Assembly (NCBI GenBank): GCA_963837005.1
Contig: CAWIMC010000013.1
Location: 806,001-870,000 of the forward strand
Direction of reading: 5' to 3'
Length of the DNA stretch: 64,000 nucleotides
DNA from: CALDTK01 sp963837005
Lineage (GTDB): Bacteria > Bacteroidota > Bacteroidia > Chitinophagales > Saprospiraceae
This document shows positions 47,415 through 55,856 of this stretch, one piece after another. The notes beneath the pieces were generated by a model. The model made no database searches. It had not been told where the DNA came from and saw only the letters and a list, made by a program, of their open reading frames with translations. Within the stretch, counting starts at the first letter, position 1, and every line of letters begins with the position of its first letter. The position numbers were made by a program, and so were the translations under genes.

Positions 47415-48860
47415 CTACACCTTCTCCAGCACCACTCGCCTATTTCGGGCCTTGTCCGACGAGGTGTCACCTGTAGCGATGGGATCGGACTCGCCTGCCC
47501 CTGCCGTACTCAGGCGATCGCCTTTGATTTGGTAGTCTTTGACGAGAATCGTCTTCACAGCTGCAGCACGCTTCTCGCTCAGGGACTGATTGGCCTCCGC
47601 AGCGCCGTCGGCGTCGGTATGGCCGGTGATCTTGAGCTTCATGTCGGGGTTGTCGGCCAGGACCTTGGCGATCATCTTGAGGGTGCCGGCGCTGCTGGCC
47701 TCGACGTCGGATGAGCCACTTGCGAAGGTGATACCGTAGGTGGTGAGCTTGCCTTCTTTCTCGAGCTTCGAGCGGGTGTCGGGCTTGCCGGTGGCCATGC
47801 GGACATTGGATACGTAAAAGAAATCCTGCGGACTGCCGCCCTTCGCGAAGAAGCGCACGGCTCGAATGGGCTCCTCCATCGACCATCCCAACTGCATATC
47901 GTAGACCTTCTGCTGGTCAACGTACATGCGGAGGCGCTTGCCCTGTCGCCACAGACTGATTTTGTGTACGCTGCCGGCTTCGTGGATGCCCGCTTTGACG
48001 AGACTCATCTCCGCCCCGCGTATGTAGTTGCGACTGCCGGGGCGCTTTGTAAATTCTGTGTGGTAGCTGTTGTTGTAATGATCTCGCATGATGGAGAAGG
48101 CCGCCACATTGGTACCTGCGGCGGTAAACTCACCGAGCTTGGTTTCGGGATTCCCATTGTCGGTAAAGAGGACGCCGAAGTAGGTGCTATATCTGTAGTT
48201 GTCCTCCTTGCTAAATGGCACCGCCGCCACGAAGTCGAACTCGAAGGTGAAGTTCTCCGGGAAGTCCCTGATACTCATTAGGTCAACCCCCTCGGTAGCA
48301 TCTCCGAGTTTGAGCCACTTGCCTGCAGCGGTGCTGAGGGTGACGACCTCGGCGGTTCCCATGGTATTGTAGCCCGACGGGAAGTCCCCCACCGATGTGC
48401 GCGAGAAGTCGTCGAAATAGCTAACATCCACCCCAGGCTCGAAGTCGAACTTACTGGTGACGCTAAAGGCCACGACATCGGCCTCGTCTCCTCCGGTACT
48501 TTCGTCTCCTGTTTCGCTATTGCTCGCCTCGGTGGAGCCGTTCTTGCTCTGCTTGCCCGATTCGCTAGAGGCCTCGCTGGGGGTGGTTCGGGTAGTGTTG
48601 GTATTGGGCTCGTTGGCGTTGCCGGAGTCGCCGTCATTTCCCTCTGGTTTCTTCAGCGCCTCGTCGACGGTGTTGTCGACGGCCTCGCCGGTCTTCTGCT
48701 CGGCCTTGCGCTCGAGGGCACGCTCGGCACCGCGTTGGGCTGCTTTCAGGAGGCGATCGCCAAATTGGGCTCGGCCTTCCGGCAAAACAAACAGGAGACA
48801 AAGCGCCGTGAGGAGGGTGATGATCGTCGGGCGGTGGGAGGGGCGGGCGTGAGTAGGCAT
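47415..48860 (-). CDS. OmpA-family cell-wall-binding protein
   Basis: A 481-residue secreted protein. A signal peptide (TIITLLTALCLLFVLPEGRAQ) is followed by a helical region, a low-complexity Ser/Asn/Glu/Gly linker (about 60-135), a concanavalin-like central region (about 150-340) and a C-terminal OmpA domain that binds peptidoglycan (ITFASGSSDVEASS, LKITGHTDADGAAEANQSLSEKRAAAV, GESDPIATGDTSSDKARNRRV). It probably anchors the outer membrane to the wall. ATG 48860 places the signal peptide correctly. Confidence 0.88.
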   Translation of the reverse strand: MPTHARPSHRPTIITLLTALCLLFVLPEGRAQFGDRLLKAAQRGAERALERKAEQKTGEAVDNTVDEALKKPEGNDGDSGNANEPNTNTTRTTPSEASSESGKQSKNGSTEASNSETGDESTGGDEADVVAFSVTSKFDFEPGVDVSYFDDFSRTSVGDFPSGYNTMGTAEVVTLSTAAGKWLKLGDATEGVDLMSIRDFPENFTFEFDFVAAVPFSKEDNYRYSTYFGVLFTDNGNPETKLGEFTAAGTNVAAFSIMRDHYNNSYHTEFTKRPGSRNYIRGAEMSLVKAGIHEAGSVHKISLWRQGKRLRMYVDQQKVYDMQLGWSMEEPIRAVRFFAKGGSPQDFFYVSNVRMATGKPDTRSKLEKEGKLTTYGITFASGSSDVEASSAGTLKMIAKVLADNPDMKLKITGHTDADGAAEANQSLSEKRAAAVKTILVKDYQIKGDRLSTAGAGESDPIATGDTSSDKARNRRVVLEKV

Positions 48861-49060
48861 AGCGTCTGAAGGTGCGGTTGAGTCCGAAAATACCACACAG
48901 CCTCTCCGCGCATGGTCTCCGATGTTTCGGTAGTCGTCTCCAATTGACAACCGGTGGCCGCCGTTTGATAACCGGGAGACGCTCTGCCCAATCGAACTCG
49001 CTAAACCAATGTGAGGCCTATCGTGTCTTTGTCTTTCCCGCCATCCGTCTGCTCCCCCCT

Positions 49061-49612
49061 ATGTCCGCACTCATCGTCACCGCCCTGATCCACGAGGACG
49101 ACCTCCGGCCGTTTCACCGCTTGCGGCGGCGCTTCTTCCCCCGCAACCGCAACTTCATCTCCGCCCACGTAACCCTGTTTCACCACCTCCCAGGAGCGCG
49201 CGAGGAGGAGGTTTTGACGCAAGTCCACCATTCCGTCGCAGACTTCGCCGAGGGTTACGACGGCTTTCGCCAAAACCCGTCTCCCGCACACGAGGAGCGT
49301 TGGGTGGCCTTGCGGCTGAAGAATGTATTCTCGATGGGGCGAGGCGTCGCCTACGCGCTCGCCCCCGAGACGCTCGCCGCACTACGAACCCCCATCGCCG
49401 TCTACTTCGGCGACGACCTCACGCCTCAGGACGCTCGCCCGTGGCGCAACCCCCACATCACCATTCAAAACAAAGTCGACCCCGCGGAAGCCCGACGGCT
49501 CTACCGTCACCTAAATGCCCGCTTCGAAGATTGTAGCCTGCGAGTCGGCGGCCTTCAGGTATGGCGCTACTGTCAAGGCCCCTGGGAGTTCGTGGACGAG
49601 GCAAGGTTTTAA
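49061..49612 (+). CDS. 2'-5' RNA ligase superfamily protein
   Basis: A 183-residue 2H phosphoesterase-like protein with both HxTx motifs: HVTLFHH (about 35) and HITIQNK (about 138). Members ligate or hydrolyse 2'-5' or cyclic phosphodiester bonds in RNA. Two hairpin motifs of opposite orientation lie 36 bases apart (49212-49225 and 49262-49275), encoding VLTQV and FRQNP. Confidence 0.88.
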   Translation: MSALIVTALIHEDDLRPFHRLRRRFFPRNRNFISAHVTLFHHLPGAREEEVLTQVHHSVADFAEGYDGFRQNPSPAHEERWVALRLKNVFSMGRGVAYALAPETLAALRTPIAVYFGDDLTPQDARPWRNPHITIQNKVDPAEARRLYRHLNARFEDCSLRVGGLQVWRYCQGPWEFVDEARF

Positions 49613-49628
49613 GAAAGGGCGCGGTGCT

Positions 49629-49740
49629 AGATGGGCGGCTTCGCCTAGATGGGCGGCTTCGCCTAGATGGGCGGCTTCGCCTAGATGGGCGGCTTCGCCT
49701 AGATGGGCGGCTTCGCCTAGATGGGCGTTATGCTAAATGG
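49629..49740. repeat. 18-bp tandem array between convergent genes
   Basis: About six copies of CTAGATGGGCGGCTTCGC, followed by a degenerate copy. Each unit can fold GGCG-GCTT-CGCC. It lies between the RNA-ligase-like gene and the leftward RhuM-Fic gene, where it may serve as a two-way terminator. Confidence 0.85.
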
Positions 49741-49773
49741 GCCGTTCGACCGCCGCCGTTCGATCGACGGCCT

Positions 49774-50796
49774 TTAGTTCCGCTCGTCGATCAGATTGAC
49801 CGTCATCGCCACCACGGCATCCTGCTGGTCTGGCGGACTCATCGCGATGAAGAGCGTGAGGGCCACGAGGGCATTGTCGGCCACGCGCTTGGAGCCGTCT
49901 GTGCGGTAGAGGGCGTCGTTGCGCTCGAGGTAGTAGATAAACAGGCCCGCGGCGATGCGCTTGTTGCCATCTGAAAAGCTGTGGTTCTTGACGAGGAAGT
50001 AGAGCAGGTTGGCCGCCTTTTGCACGATGCTCGGGTAGACCTCCTCCCCACCCCAACTGGCGTAAATGCTATCGACCGAAGCCTGGAAGGAGCCGTCCTT
50101 CTCGATGCCGAACAGGTCGAGCTTGTAGGCGGGCGTGCCCTCGAGCGGCGCGCGGTCCGGCCCCCAGCGGCTCAGCCGCCAGCGCTGGACCTGCTCGCGG
50201 GCGTCGGCGTACGTGAGGCGGTAGGCTTCCTCGATAGGGCCGTCGTGGCGATCACCGTCGAGGGAGCCATGGTCGTACTGGTCGAGCAACGTGAGGCCGT
50301 GCTCGTAGCGGTCGAGCAGGGCCAGGAAGTCCTCCCGCACGGGGGGCTCCATGTTGGACGACAGCGCACGCCGGAGGATGGTATTAACGGCGTCGAGGTC
50401 GCCGACGCGGCGCTTGTTGATGACATAGCCCTGCTCGAGGTAGTGCCGCAGCGTACGCGTGGCCCACTGGCGGAACTGCGTGCCGCGCTTGGACTTGACG
50501 CGGTACCCGACGGAGATGACGACGTCGAGGTTGTAGTGTTGGACGTCGTAGGATTTGCCGTCGGCGGCAGTTGTCCGGAAATTCCGGACAACTGAATCTG
50601 AGGAGAGTTCCCCTTCCTCAAAGACGTTACTTAGGTGCTCACTGATGGTTTTTTTCGACCGATCAAAGAGCGACGCCATCTGCGCCTGCGTGAGCCACAT
50701 CGTCTCTTGATCAGTGAGCAGGTCGATTTCGACCACGCCGTCCTCGGCGCGGTAGGTCAAGGGGAGCGGTTCGGGAGTTTTGACGGAAGTCGGCAT
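49774..50796 (-). CDS. RhuM-Fic fusion protein
   Basis: A 340-residue protein. The N-terminal RhuM-like domain has DGVVEIDLLTDQETMWLTQAQMASLFDRSKKTISEHLSNVF and YNLDVVISVGYRVKSKRGTQFRQWA. The C-terminal half carries a Fic/Doc motif (NHSFSDGNKRIAAGLF, about 270-285), which normally AMPylates or phosphorylates targets. This RhuM plus Fic layout occurs in mobile and defence-associated loci. ATG 50796 is chosen; 50859 is also open. A 27-base palindrome lies in the coding sequence at 50568. Confidence 0.88.
   Translation of the reverse strand: MPTSVKTPEPLPLTYRAEDGVVEIDLLTDQETMWLTQAQMASLFDRSKKTISEHLSNVFEEGELSSDSVVRNFRTTAADGKSYDVQHYNLDVVISVGYRVKSKRGTQFRQWATRTLRHYLEQGYVINKRRVGDLDAVNTILRRALSSNMEPPVREDFLALLDRYEHGLTLLDQYDHGSLDGDRHDGPIEEAYRLTYADAREQVQRWRLSRWGPDRAPLEGTPAYKLDLFGIEKDGSFQASVDSIYASWGGEEVYPSIVQKAANLLYFLVKNHSFSDGNKRIAAGLFIYYLERNDALYRTDGSKRVADNALVALTLFIAMSPPDQQDAVVAMTVNLIDERN
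50568..50594. repeat. perfect palindrome inside the RhuM coding sequence
   Basis: Thirteen-base perfect arms (CAGTTGTCCGGAA / TTCCGGACAACTG) around one base. It encodes SVVRNFRTT at the end of the RhuM DNA-binding-like part. Confidence 0.85.
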
Positions 50797-51004
50797 CGTG
50801 TCGTGACGAGTAGGTGTAACCGGGGAAGATACTACAATTTGTGTTGCAGCATAGGCCATGTATGCAGTTAAACCCCAACTACCGTAGATTTTGTCGTAGT
50901 TGGATGTTCCGGTATCGTATCTGGACCCTCATGTGAACTATCTCCTTTTGCGAGGTGGTTGGACGGTAGCCTCTGAGGAAGTGCAGTAGTAAAGCAATTC
51001 TTTA

Positions 51005-51277
51005 CTACTGGTCCCAACTATCCGGAAATTCCGGGTAGTTGGGACCAGCATCCAGTTCACGTTCGGCAAAAACGTTCAGAATGTGCTCATTGACCGTCTG
51101 CACGTGTCGGTCAAACAGCGTGGTCATTTGCGCCTGCGTGAGCCACAGCCTCTCTTGATCAGTGAGCAGGTCGATGTCCACGACGCCATCCTCCGTGCAA
51201 TACGAAAGCGGAAGGACGTCAGCGATGTCTGGATTGGCCAGACGAGGTGAGGTCGGTATAGCCTCGCAGGGTGCCAC
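51005..51277 (-). pseudogene. truncated RhuM paralogue
   Basis: 90 residues corresponding to the first ~90 of the RhuM-Fic protein (DGVVDIDLLTDQERLWLTQAQMTTLFDR). It ends right after a palindrome equivalent to that in the full gene, where the stop codon is created. The remaining RhuM part and the Fic domain are absent. Confidence 0.75.
51008..51048. repeat. palindrome at the break point of the truncated RhuM
   Basis: Nineteen-base arms with one mismatch (CTGGTCCCAACTA ... TAGTTGGGACCAG) centred on CCGGAAATTCCGG. It lies at the position homologous to the palindrome at 50568 but has different outer arms. Confidence 0.85.
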
Positions 51278-51329
51278 GAATTGAGATAAAAACGGAGCGC
51301 TCTCAGCGTTGAAACAGCTGTAGCCGACG

Positions 51330-52517
51330 CTACGTCGCCATTACCGCCTCCCGCTTCTCTGCCTTCTGAACGGCGGGTAGTTGGTCTAAGGCGTGCGCCA
51401 GATCAGCAATCAGGTCATCCACATCCTCGACGCCGACGCTCAGGCGAATTAGCGAGTCGGTGAGCCCGACGCTCAAGCGCTGCTCCCTCGGGATACTCGC
51501 GTGCGTCATCGAGGCCGGGTGCCCGATCAGGCTCTCGACACCGCCGAGGCTCTCGGCGAGAATAAACAACTCGGTGTTCGCCAGTACATCTGTTGCAAAC
51601 TCTAGAGTATCGGTGTACAGGTCAAAACTGACCATCCCGCCGTACATCCGCATCTGCTTCGTCGCGAGTTCGTGTTGCGGGTGATCTTTGAGGCCTGGGT
51701 AGTAGGTGTGATTCACCTTCTCGTGCCCGTCTAAGAATTCGGCGATGCGTTGTGCATTCTCGCTCGCGCGCTGTGCCCGCAGGTGCAGCGTCTTGATCCC
51801 GCGCAAGACCAGGAAGCAGTCCTGTGGGCCGGGGCAAGCCCCGACGGCATTCTGCACCCAGTTGTAGTGATCGGCTAGTGCTTGCGTCTTCACTACCACG
51901 GCTCCGAGAATCACGTCGGAGTGTCCCCCGAGGTACTTCGTCGCCGAGTGCAGCACGATGTCCGCACCGAGGTCGAGCGGCTGCTGGAGGTAAGGACTCG
52001 CGAAGGTGTTGTCGACAGCAACCAGCGCCCGACCGCCGACGGCTTCACAGGCTGCCTTGATGTCGATCAGGGTCAACATTGGATTCGTAGGCGTCTCTAG
52101 CCAGACGAGCTTCGTCTTGTCGGTGACGAGGTCCTTGAGCTTGTCGGCATCCTGGAGCTTGACGAAGTCGAAGTTGATCCCGTAGCGCTCGTACTGCTTC
52201 ACCATTAGGCGGTAGGAGCCCCCGTAGAGATCGGATGTCGCGATGACGTGGTCGCCTGGCTCCAGGATGCGAAGCGTCGCGTCGAGGGCCGCCAGACCGC
52301 TGCTGAAGGCGATGCCCGCCAGGCCATTCTCCAAGGCTGCAAGATTTTCTTGGAGCACGTCGCGCGTCGGGTTGTTGCCGCGGGCGTACTCGTAGCCCTT
52401 GTGCTCGCCGGGGGCGGTCTGGGCGTAGGTGCTCGTCTGGTAGATCGGCGTCATCACCGCGCCGGTGGTCGGGTCGGGGTGGACGCCTGCGTGGATGGCC
52501 TTGGTGGCGAACTTCAT
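51330..52517 (-). CDS. cystathionine gamma-synthase/lyase family PLP enzyme
   Basis: A 395-residue Cys/Met-metabolism PLP enzyme, cytosolic. The PLP lysine is in LHSATKYLGGHSD (Lys about 198). Other family motifs are YARGNNPTRDVLQENLAALENG, WLETPTNPML, VDNTFASPYLQQPL and the C-terminal ESLIGHPASMTHASIP. Sequence alone does not separate the synthase from the gamma-lyase. No other methionine or cysteine genes are adjacent. Confidence 0.93.
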   Translation of the reverse strand: MKFATKAIHAGVHPDPTTGAVMTPIYQTSTYAQTAPGEHKGYEYARGNNPTRDVLQENLAALENGLAGIAFSSGLAALDATLRILEPGDHVIATSDLYGGSYRLMVKQYERYGINFDFVKLQDADKLKDLVTDKTKLVWLETPTNPMLTLIDIKAACEAVGGRALVAVDNTFASPYLQQPLDLGADIVLHSATKYLGGHSDVILGAVVVKTQALADHYNWVQNAVGACPGPQDCFLVLRGIKTLHLRAQRASENAQRIAEFLDGHEKVNHTYYPGLKDHPQHELATKQMRMYGGMVSFDLYTDTLEFATDVLANTELFILAESLGGVESLIGHPASMTHASIPREQRLSVGLTDSLIRLSVGVEDVDDLIADLAHALDQLPAVQKAEKREAVMAT

Positions 52518-52600
52518 ATCGTATTGTTTTAGGGGAACCGCTTAAACGAGGCGGCCGCGGGCAAGGTTGTCGAAAGCAGCCGCGGACTACCTTTAGGCGT

Positions 52601-52891
52601 ATGGAAGCCACCGCCCTCACCTCCGTCGACGCCCTGCGCGTCCAGCTCCACAAGAAAATCGCGCTCGCGAGCGAGGCGGAGATCCGCCAGATCGCTCGTT
52701 CGATCCAAGGGGTAGTCTATCCCGAAGTTGCCCCGCCCGAACCGTGGCCCGAGATTCCTGCCTCGCTCGTCAAGCCATCCGATGAGCAGTTAGCGCGTGA
52801 GTTGGCAGACGCCAGGAGGTCTACCCACACCTACAGTAGCGAGGAGGCATATGCTATGGTTAGGGAGCACTTCAGTCAAGGTGTGCAGTGA
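52601..52891 (+). CDS. putative antitoxin of a RelE-type pair
   Basis: A 96-residue protein (MEATALTSVDALRVQLHKKIALASEAEIRQIARSIQ...) with a helical N-terminus and an extended Pro-rich middle. No family is recognised, but its stop overlaps the start of a RelE/ParE-like toxin, the normal antitoxin position. Confidence 0.6.
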   Translation: MEATALTSVDALRVQLHKKIALASEAEIRQIARSIQGVVYPEVAPPEPWPEIPASLVKPSDEQLARELADARRSTHTYSSEEAYAMVREHFSQGVQ

Positions 52892-53181
52892 CGTACACCT
52901 TCCGCTACTCGACCCGCGGGATCAACGATCTCCTCGAAGCCACGACTTACTACCTTACCGTACATCCGGACAGGGATCGGCATACGCTGCACGGCTTAGC
53001 TGAGCGGGCGTTCGTCGCGACCTGTGCTTTACCCCACGCGGCGCCCATCCGACAACTTCCGGGGGAGTCAATCCTCTACCGCCGCGTCACCGTCTGGCGC
53101 TTCGCCTTCCTCTACCGCATAGACGAGGAGACCAAATCCTTAATCATCGACCGAATCTACCACGAGGCGAGCGACCAGTAG
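52888..53181 (+). CDS. RelE/ParE-family toxin
   Basis: A 97-residue protein starting at GTG 52888 within the antitoxin stop (GTGA). RelE/ParE fold signs: FRYSTRGINDLLEATTYYL at the start, then QLPGESILYRRVTVWRFAFLYRIDEETKSLIIDRIYHE at the end. Such toxins cut ribosome-bound mRNA or block gyrase; which applies cannot be told. Confidence 0.75.
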   Translation: MTYTFRYSTRGINDLLEATTYYLTVHPDRDRHTLHGLAERAFVATCALPHAAPIRQLPGESILYRRVTVWRFAFLYRIDEETKSLIIDRIYHEASDQ

Positions 53182-53202
53182 CTACACTAAGGACCAGCGA
53201 TC

Positions 53203-54174
53203 CTACCGCCCCTTCACCTTTTTCACTGCCTTGATCACGTCGTCGACGCTCAAGCCGTACTTCTCCAGCAGCTCTTCGGGCTTTCCGCTTTCGCCAAAAC
53301 TATCGTCGACGGCCACGTACTCCTGTGGGACGGGGTGGTTCTTCACCAGTACTTGCGCGATGGCGTCCCCGAGTCCACCAATGCGGTTGTGCTCCTCGCA
53401 GGTCACCACGCGACCGGTCTTCTTCGCCGAGCGCAGCACCAACTCCTCGTCGAGGGGCTTGATGGTGTGAATGTTGATCACCTCGCAGCTGATGCCCTCC
53501 TTCTCGAGCTGCTCGGTGGCGGCCATCGCTTGCCACAACATGTGGCCCGTCGCGAAAATCGACACGTCCGTGCCTTCCTTCAACACGATGCCCTTACCGA
53601 TCTCGAACTCGTAGTCCTCCGGCATCACCACCGGCCAGTTCGGACGACCGAAGCGCAGGTACACCGGACCATGATGCTCGGCAATGGCGATGGTGGCTTG
53701 CTTGGTCTGGTTGTAGTCGCACGGATTGATCACCGTCATACCGGGCAGCATCTTCATCAAGCCGATGTCCTCCAGGATTTGGTGCGTCGCCCCATCCTCG
53801 CCGAGCGTAAGTCCCGCGTGCGAAGCGCAGATCTTGACGTTCTTGTCCGAGTACGCGATTGACTGGCGGATCTGGTCGTACACCCGCCCCGTCGAGAAAT
53901 TCGCGAAGGTGCCCGTGTACGGAATGTGCCCTGCGGTAGCCAGACCCGCCGCGACGCCCATCATGTTCGCCTCCGAAATACCCATCTGAAAGAACCGCTC
54001 TGGGTGCGCCTCAATGAAGGCCTCCATCTTGAGCGAGCCTACGAGATCCGCACAGAGCGCAACCACCTGATCATTGCTATTGCCAACCTCGGCGAGGCCT
54101 GCGCCAAAACCGTCGCGCGTGGCTTTTTTGCCGGTGACAGGAAAATTCGGAAAGGAGGATAGAGAGTCGGACAT
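53203..54174 (-). CDS. transketolase, C-terminal subunit
   Basis: A 323-residue chain holding the pyrimidine-binding and C-terminal domains of a split transketolase (pentose phosphate pathway). KATRDGFGAGLAEVG starts the domain. The cofactor-activating Glu is in FFQMGISEANMMGVAAGLA, followed by TFANFSTGRVYDQIRQSIAY, SHAGLTLGEDGATHQ and VRSAKKTGRVVTCEEHN. It works with the N-terminal chain encoded just upstream on the same strand, after a 160-base repeat-rich gap. Confidence 0.94.
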   Translation of the reverse strand: MSDSLSSFPNFPVTGKKATRDGFGAGLAEVGNSNDQVVALCADLVGSLKMEAFIEAHPERFFQMGISEANMMGVAAGLATAGHIPYTGTFANFSTGRVYDQIRQSIAYSDKNVKICASHAGLTLGEDGATHQILEDIGLMKMLPGMTVINPCDYNQTKQATIAIAEHHGPVYLRFGRPNWPVVMPEDYEFEIGKGIVLKEGTDVSIFATGHMLWQAMAATEQLEKEGISCEVINIHTIKPLDEELVLRSAKKTGRVVTCEEHNRIGGLGDAIAQVLVKNHPVPQEYVAVDDSFGESGKPEELLEKYGLSVDDVIKAVKKVKGR

Positions 54175-54180
54175 GGCGAA

Positions 54181-54325
54181 GGGGGTGGGGGTCTAGGGTC
54201 TAGGGGGTCTAGGGTCTAGAGGGTCTAGGGTGATGTGGTAAAGTGAAAAGATTTGGGGTTGATACAAGGGAATTGGTAGGGGAGCCGAATGGTGGGTCTA
54301 GACTCTAGTCTCTAGACCCCGCTAC
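54181..54325. repeat. GGGTCTA repeats between the transketolase genes
   Basis: 54181-54231 contains about six GGG(G)TCTA units with at least four G tracts, a potential G-quadruplex on the plus strand. TCTAGA-type words recur at 54297-54320. There is no gene. It lies on the template side of the leftward operon, so the transcript would be C-rich here. Confidence 0.75.
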
Positions 54326-54334
54326 CCCTCAGGC

Positions 54335-55177
54335 CTAATAATCCCCCAGTGTCTCTTCGAGTTGTGCGAGCGCCTGCTCGGTCTGCTCCGCGTTCGGAGC
54401 CTTGCCGTGCCAGGCATGACCTTTCATCATGAAGTCGACCCCGTAGCCCATCGTCGTGTGCATCTCGATGAAGATCGGCTTGCCGTGACCGCGCAGTGCC
54501 TTGGCGGCCTGCAGGGTGGCCAGCACCTCGGACATGTTATTGCCCTCTACCTTCATGGTGTTCCACCCGAAGGAGGCCCACTTGGCGGACAGGTCCATGA
54601 GGTCCATCACCTCGTCGGTCGAGCCATCGATCTGTTGGTGGTTGCGGTCGGCAATGACGATAAAGTTGTCGAGCTTGTAGTGGTGCCCGAACAGGGCCGC
54701 CTCCCAGACTTGACCCTCCTGTTGCTCGCCGTCGCCGGTGAGGCAGAACACCCAGCGGTCGTCGCCGTCGAGCTTCTTCGCCGCCGCCAGGCCGGCGGCG
54801 ACGCTGATGCCCTGGCCGAGTGAGCCGGTCGCTACGCGGACGCCGGGCAGCCCCTCGTGCGTGGTCGGGTGCCCCTGGAGGCGCGAGCCCATCCTACGGA
54901 AGGTGTCGAGCTCAGCCGGGTCGAAGTAGCCCGCCCGGGCCAGCGTCGCGTAGAAGAGGGGCGAGATGTGCCCGTTAGACAGGATGAAGATGTCTTCGCC
55001 CTTGCCGTGCATGTTGAAGCTCGTATCGTGCTTCATGACATCGAAGTACAGGGCCGTGAGCAGGTCGGCGCACCCGAGTGAGCCGCCGGGGTGACCCGTG
55101 CCGATGCCCGCCACTTGGCGGACGATGTCGCGCCTGATCTGGGTGGCGGTACGTTGGAGTTCTTCGATGTTGGCCAT
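54335..55177 (-). CDS. transketolase, N-terminal (TPP-binding) subunit
   Basis: A 280-residue chain with the pyrophosphate-binding domain of transketolase: GHPGGSLGCADLLTALYF, SNGHISPLFYATLARAGYF, GSLGQGISVAAGLAAAKKLDG and the TPP/Mg motif GDGEQQEGQVWEAALFGHHYKLDNFIVIADRNH. Split transketolases of this type are common in Bacteroidota and archaea. The first gene of the pair. Confidence 0.95.
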   Translation of the reverse strand: MANIEELQRTATQIRRDIVRQVAGIGTGHPGGSLGCADLLTALYFDVMKHDTSFNMHGKGEDIFILSNGHISPLFYATLARAGYFDPAELDTFRRMGSRLQGHPTTHEGLPGVRVATGSLGQGISVAAGLAAAKKLDGDDRWVFCLTGDGEQQEGQVWEAALFGHHYKLDNFIVIADRNHQQIDGSTDEVMDLMDLSAKWASFGWNTMKVEGNNMSEVLATLQAAKALRGHGKPIFIEMHTTMGYGVDFMMKGHAWHGKAPNAEQTEQALAQLEETLGDY

Positions 55178-55330
55178 GGCCGGGGAGTTAGGTGTTTCGG
55201 GTTAGCTGGTAGGTCGCCGTTGGGTTGCGGGTGTAAGTAAGGCCACTACGGCGAATCAGTTTGCTTGCGGTCATGGAATTGTGCAACCGCGAGGATGTGA
55301 AGCCGAGGAGGTGACGGCGCATACTGTACG

Positions 55331-55366
55331 AAAAAAGGCGACCCCAACTCTCGTGGGATCGCCTTC
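55331..55366 (-). terminator. intrinsic terminator of the HU gene
   Basis: On the minus strand: arms AAGGCGATCCC / GGGGTCGCCTT with a nine-base loop, followed by six T in all. It stands about 60 bases past the HU stop. Confidence 0.85.
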
Positions 55367-55377
55367 CGACGCGTAGG

Positions 55378-55391
55378 TTTTCGCGTAAGCG
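55378..55391 (+). repeat. TTTT-hairpin motif, intergenic
   Basis: TTTT-CGC-GTAA-GCG. The only copy with a CGC/GCG stem and a GTAA loop, and one of the few outside genes. It lies between the HU stop and its terminator. Confidence 0.75.
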
Positions 55392-55427
55392 AGACGGCTG
55401 CGCCGTGAGATGGAGTTTTCGAACGTC

Positions 55428-55700
55428 TTAGTTGACGCTGTCCGAAAGTTCCTTACCTGGCTTGAACTTGACTTGGTTCTTGGCGGCGATTTGGATCGTC
55501 TTGCCGTTCGAAGGGTTGCGGCCTTCGCGTGCCGGACGGTGGTTGAGCGAGAAAGTGCCAAAGCCCACGAGGGTAACTTTGTCGTTGTCCTTGAGGGTTT
55601 CGCTGATCGCGTCGAGGGTAGCGTTGAGGGCGTCGGTGGCTTGCGCTTTCGATAGGCCGGCTTTCTCGGTGATCTTAGCGACGAGGTCTCCTTTGTTCAT
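55428..55700 (-). CDS. hup: HU-family DNA-binding protein
   Basis: A 90-residue nucleoid protein. MNKGDLVAKITEKAGLSKAQATDALNATLDAISETL forms the helical dimer base, VTLVGFGTFSLNHRPAREGRNPSNGKTIQI the DNA-wrapping arm with the RNPxxG Pro tip, then VKFKPGKELSDSVN. Full length. It has its own promoter (55728-55758) and terminator, consistent with an abundant single-gene transcript. Confidence 0.97.
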   Translation of the reverse strand: MNKGDLVAKITEKAGLSKAQATDALNATLDAISETLKDNDKVTLVGFGTFSLNHRPAREGRNPSNGKTIQIAAKNQVKFKPGKELSDSVN

Positions 55701-55727
55701 AAGAGGGTTTTTAGTTTAAAACGGTGG

Positions 55728-55758
55728 CAAAATTAGACGGCGGTTTCATATAACCAAA
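55728..55758 (-). promoter_or_regulatory. Bacteroidota-type promoter of the HU gene
   Basis: Reading the minus strand: TTTG (55758-55755), exactly 19 bases, then TAATTTTG (55735-55728). This fits TTTG-N19-TAnnTTTG, the housekeeping sigma consensus of Bacteroidota. Transcription should start near 55722, leaving a leader of about 20 bases without a Shine-Dalgarno site. Confidence 0.85.
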
Positions 55759-55856
55759 CGCAACGCATTCTGGCGGCGTTTTTGGTGGAGAAGTAGCGTC
55801 TTTCGGGCTTCCAGTACGACTTGCCACGGTCGCCCGCGTCAGCTTCTCGCACTTAA

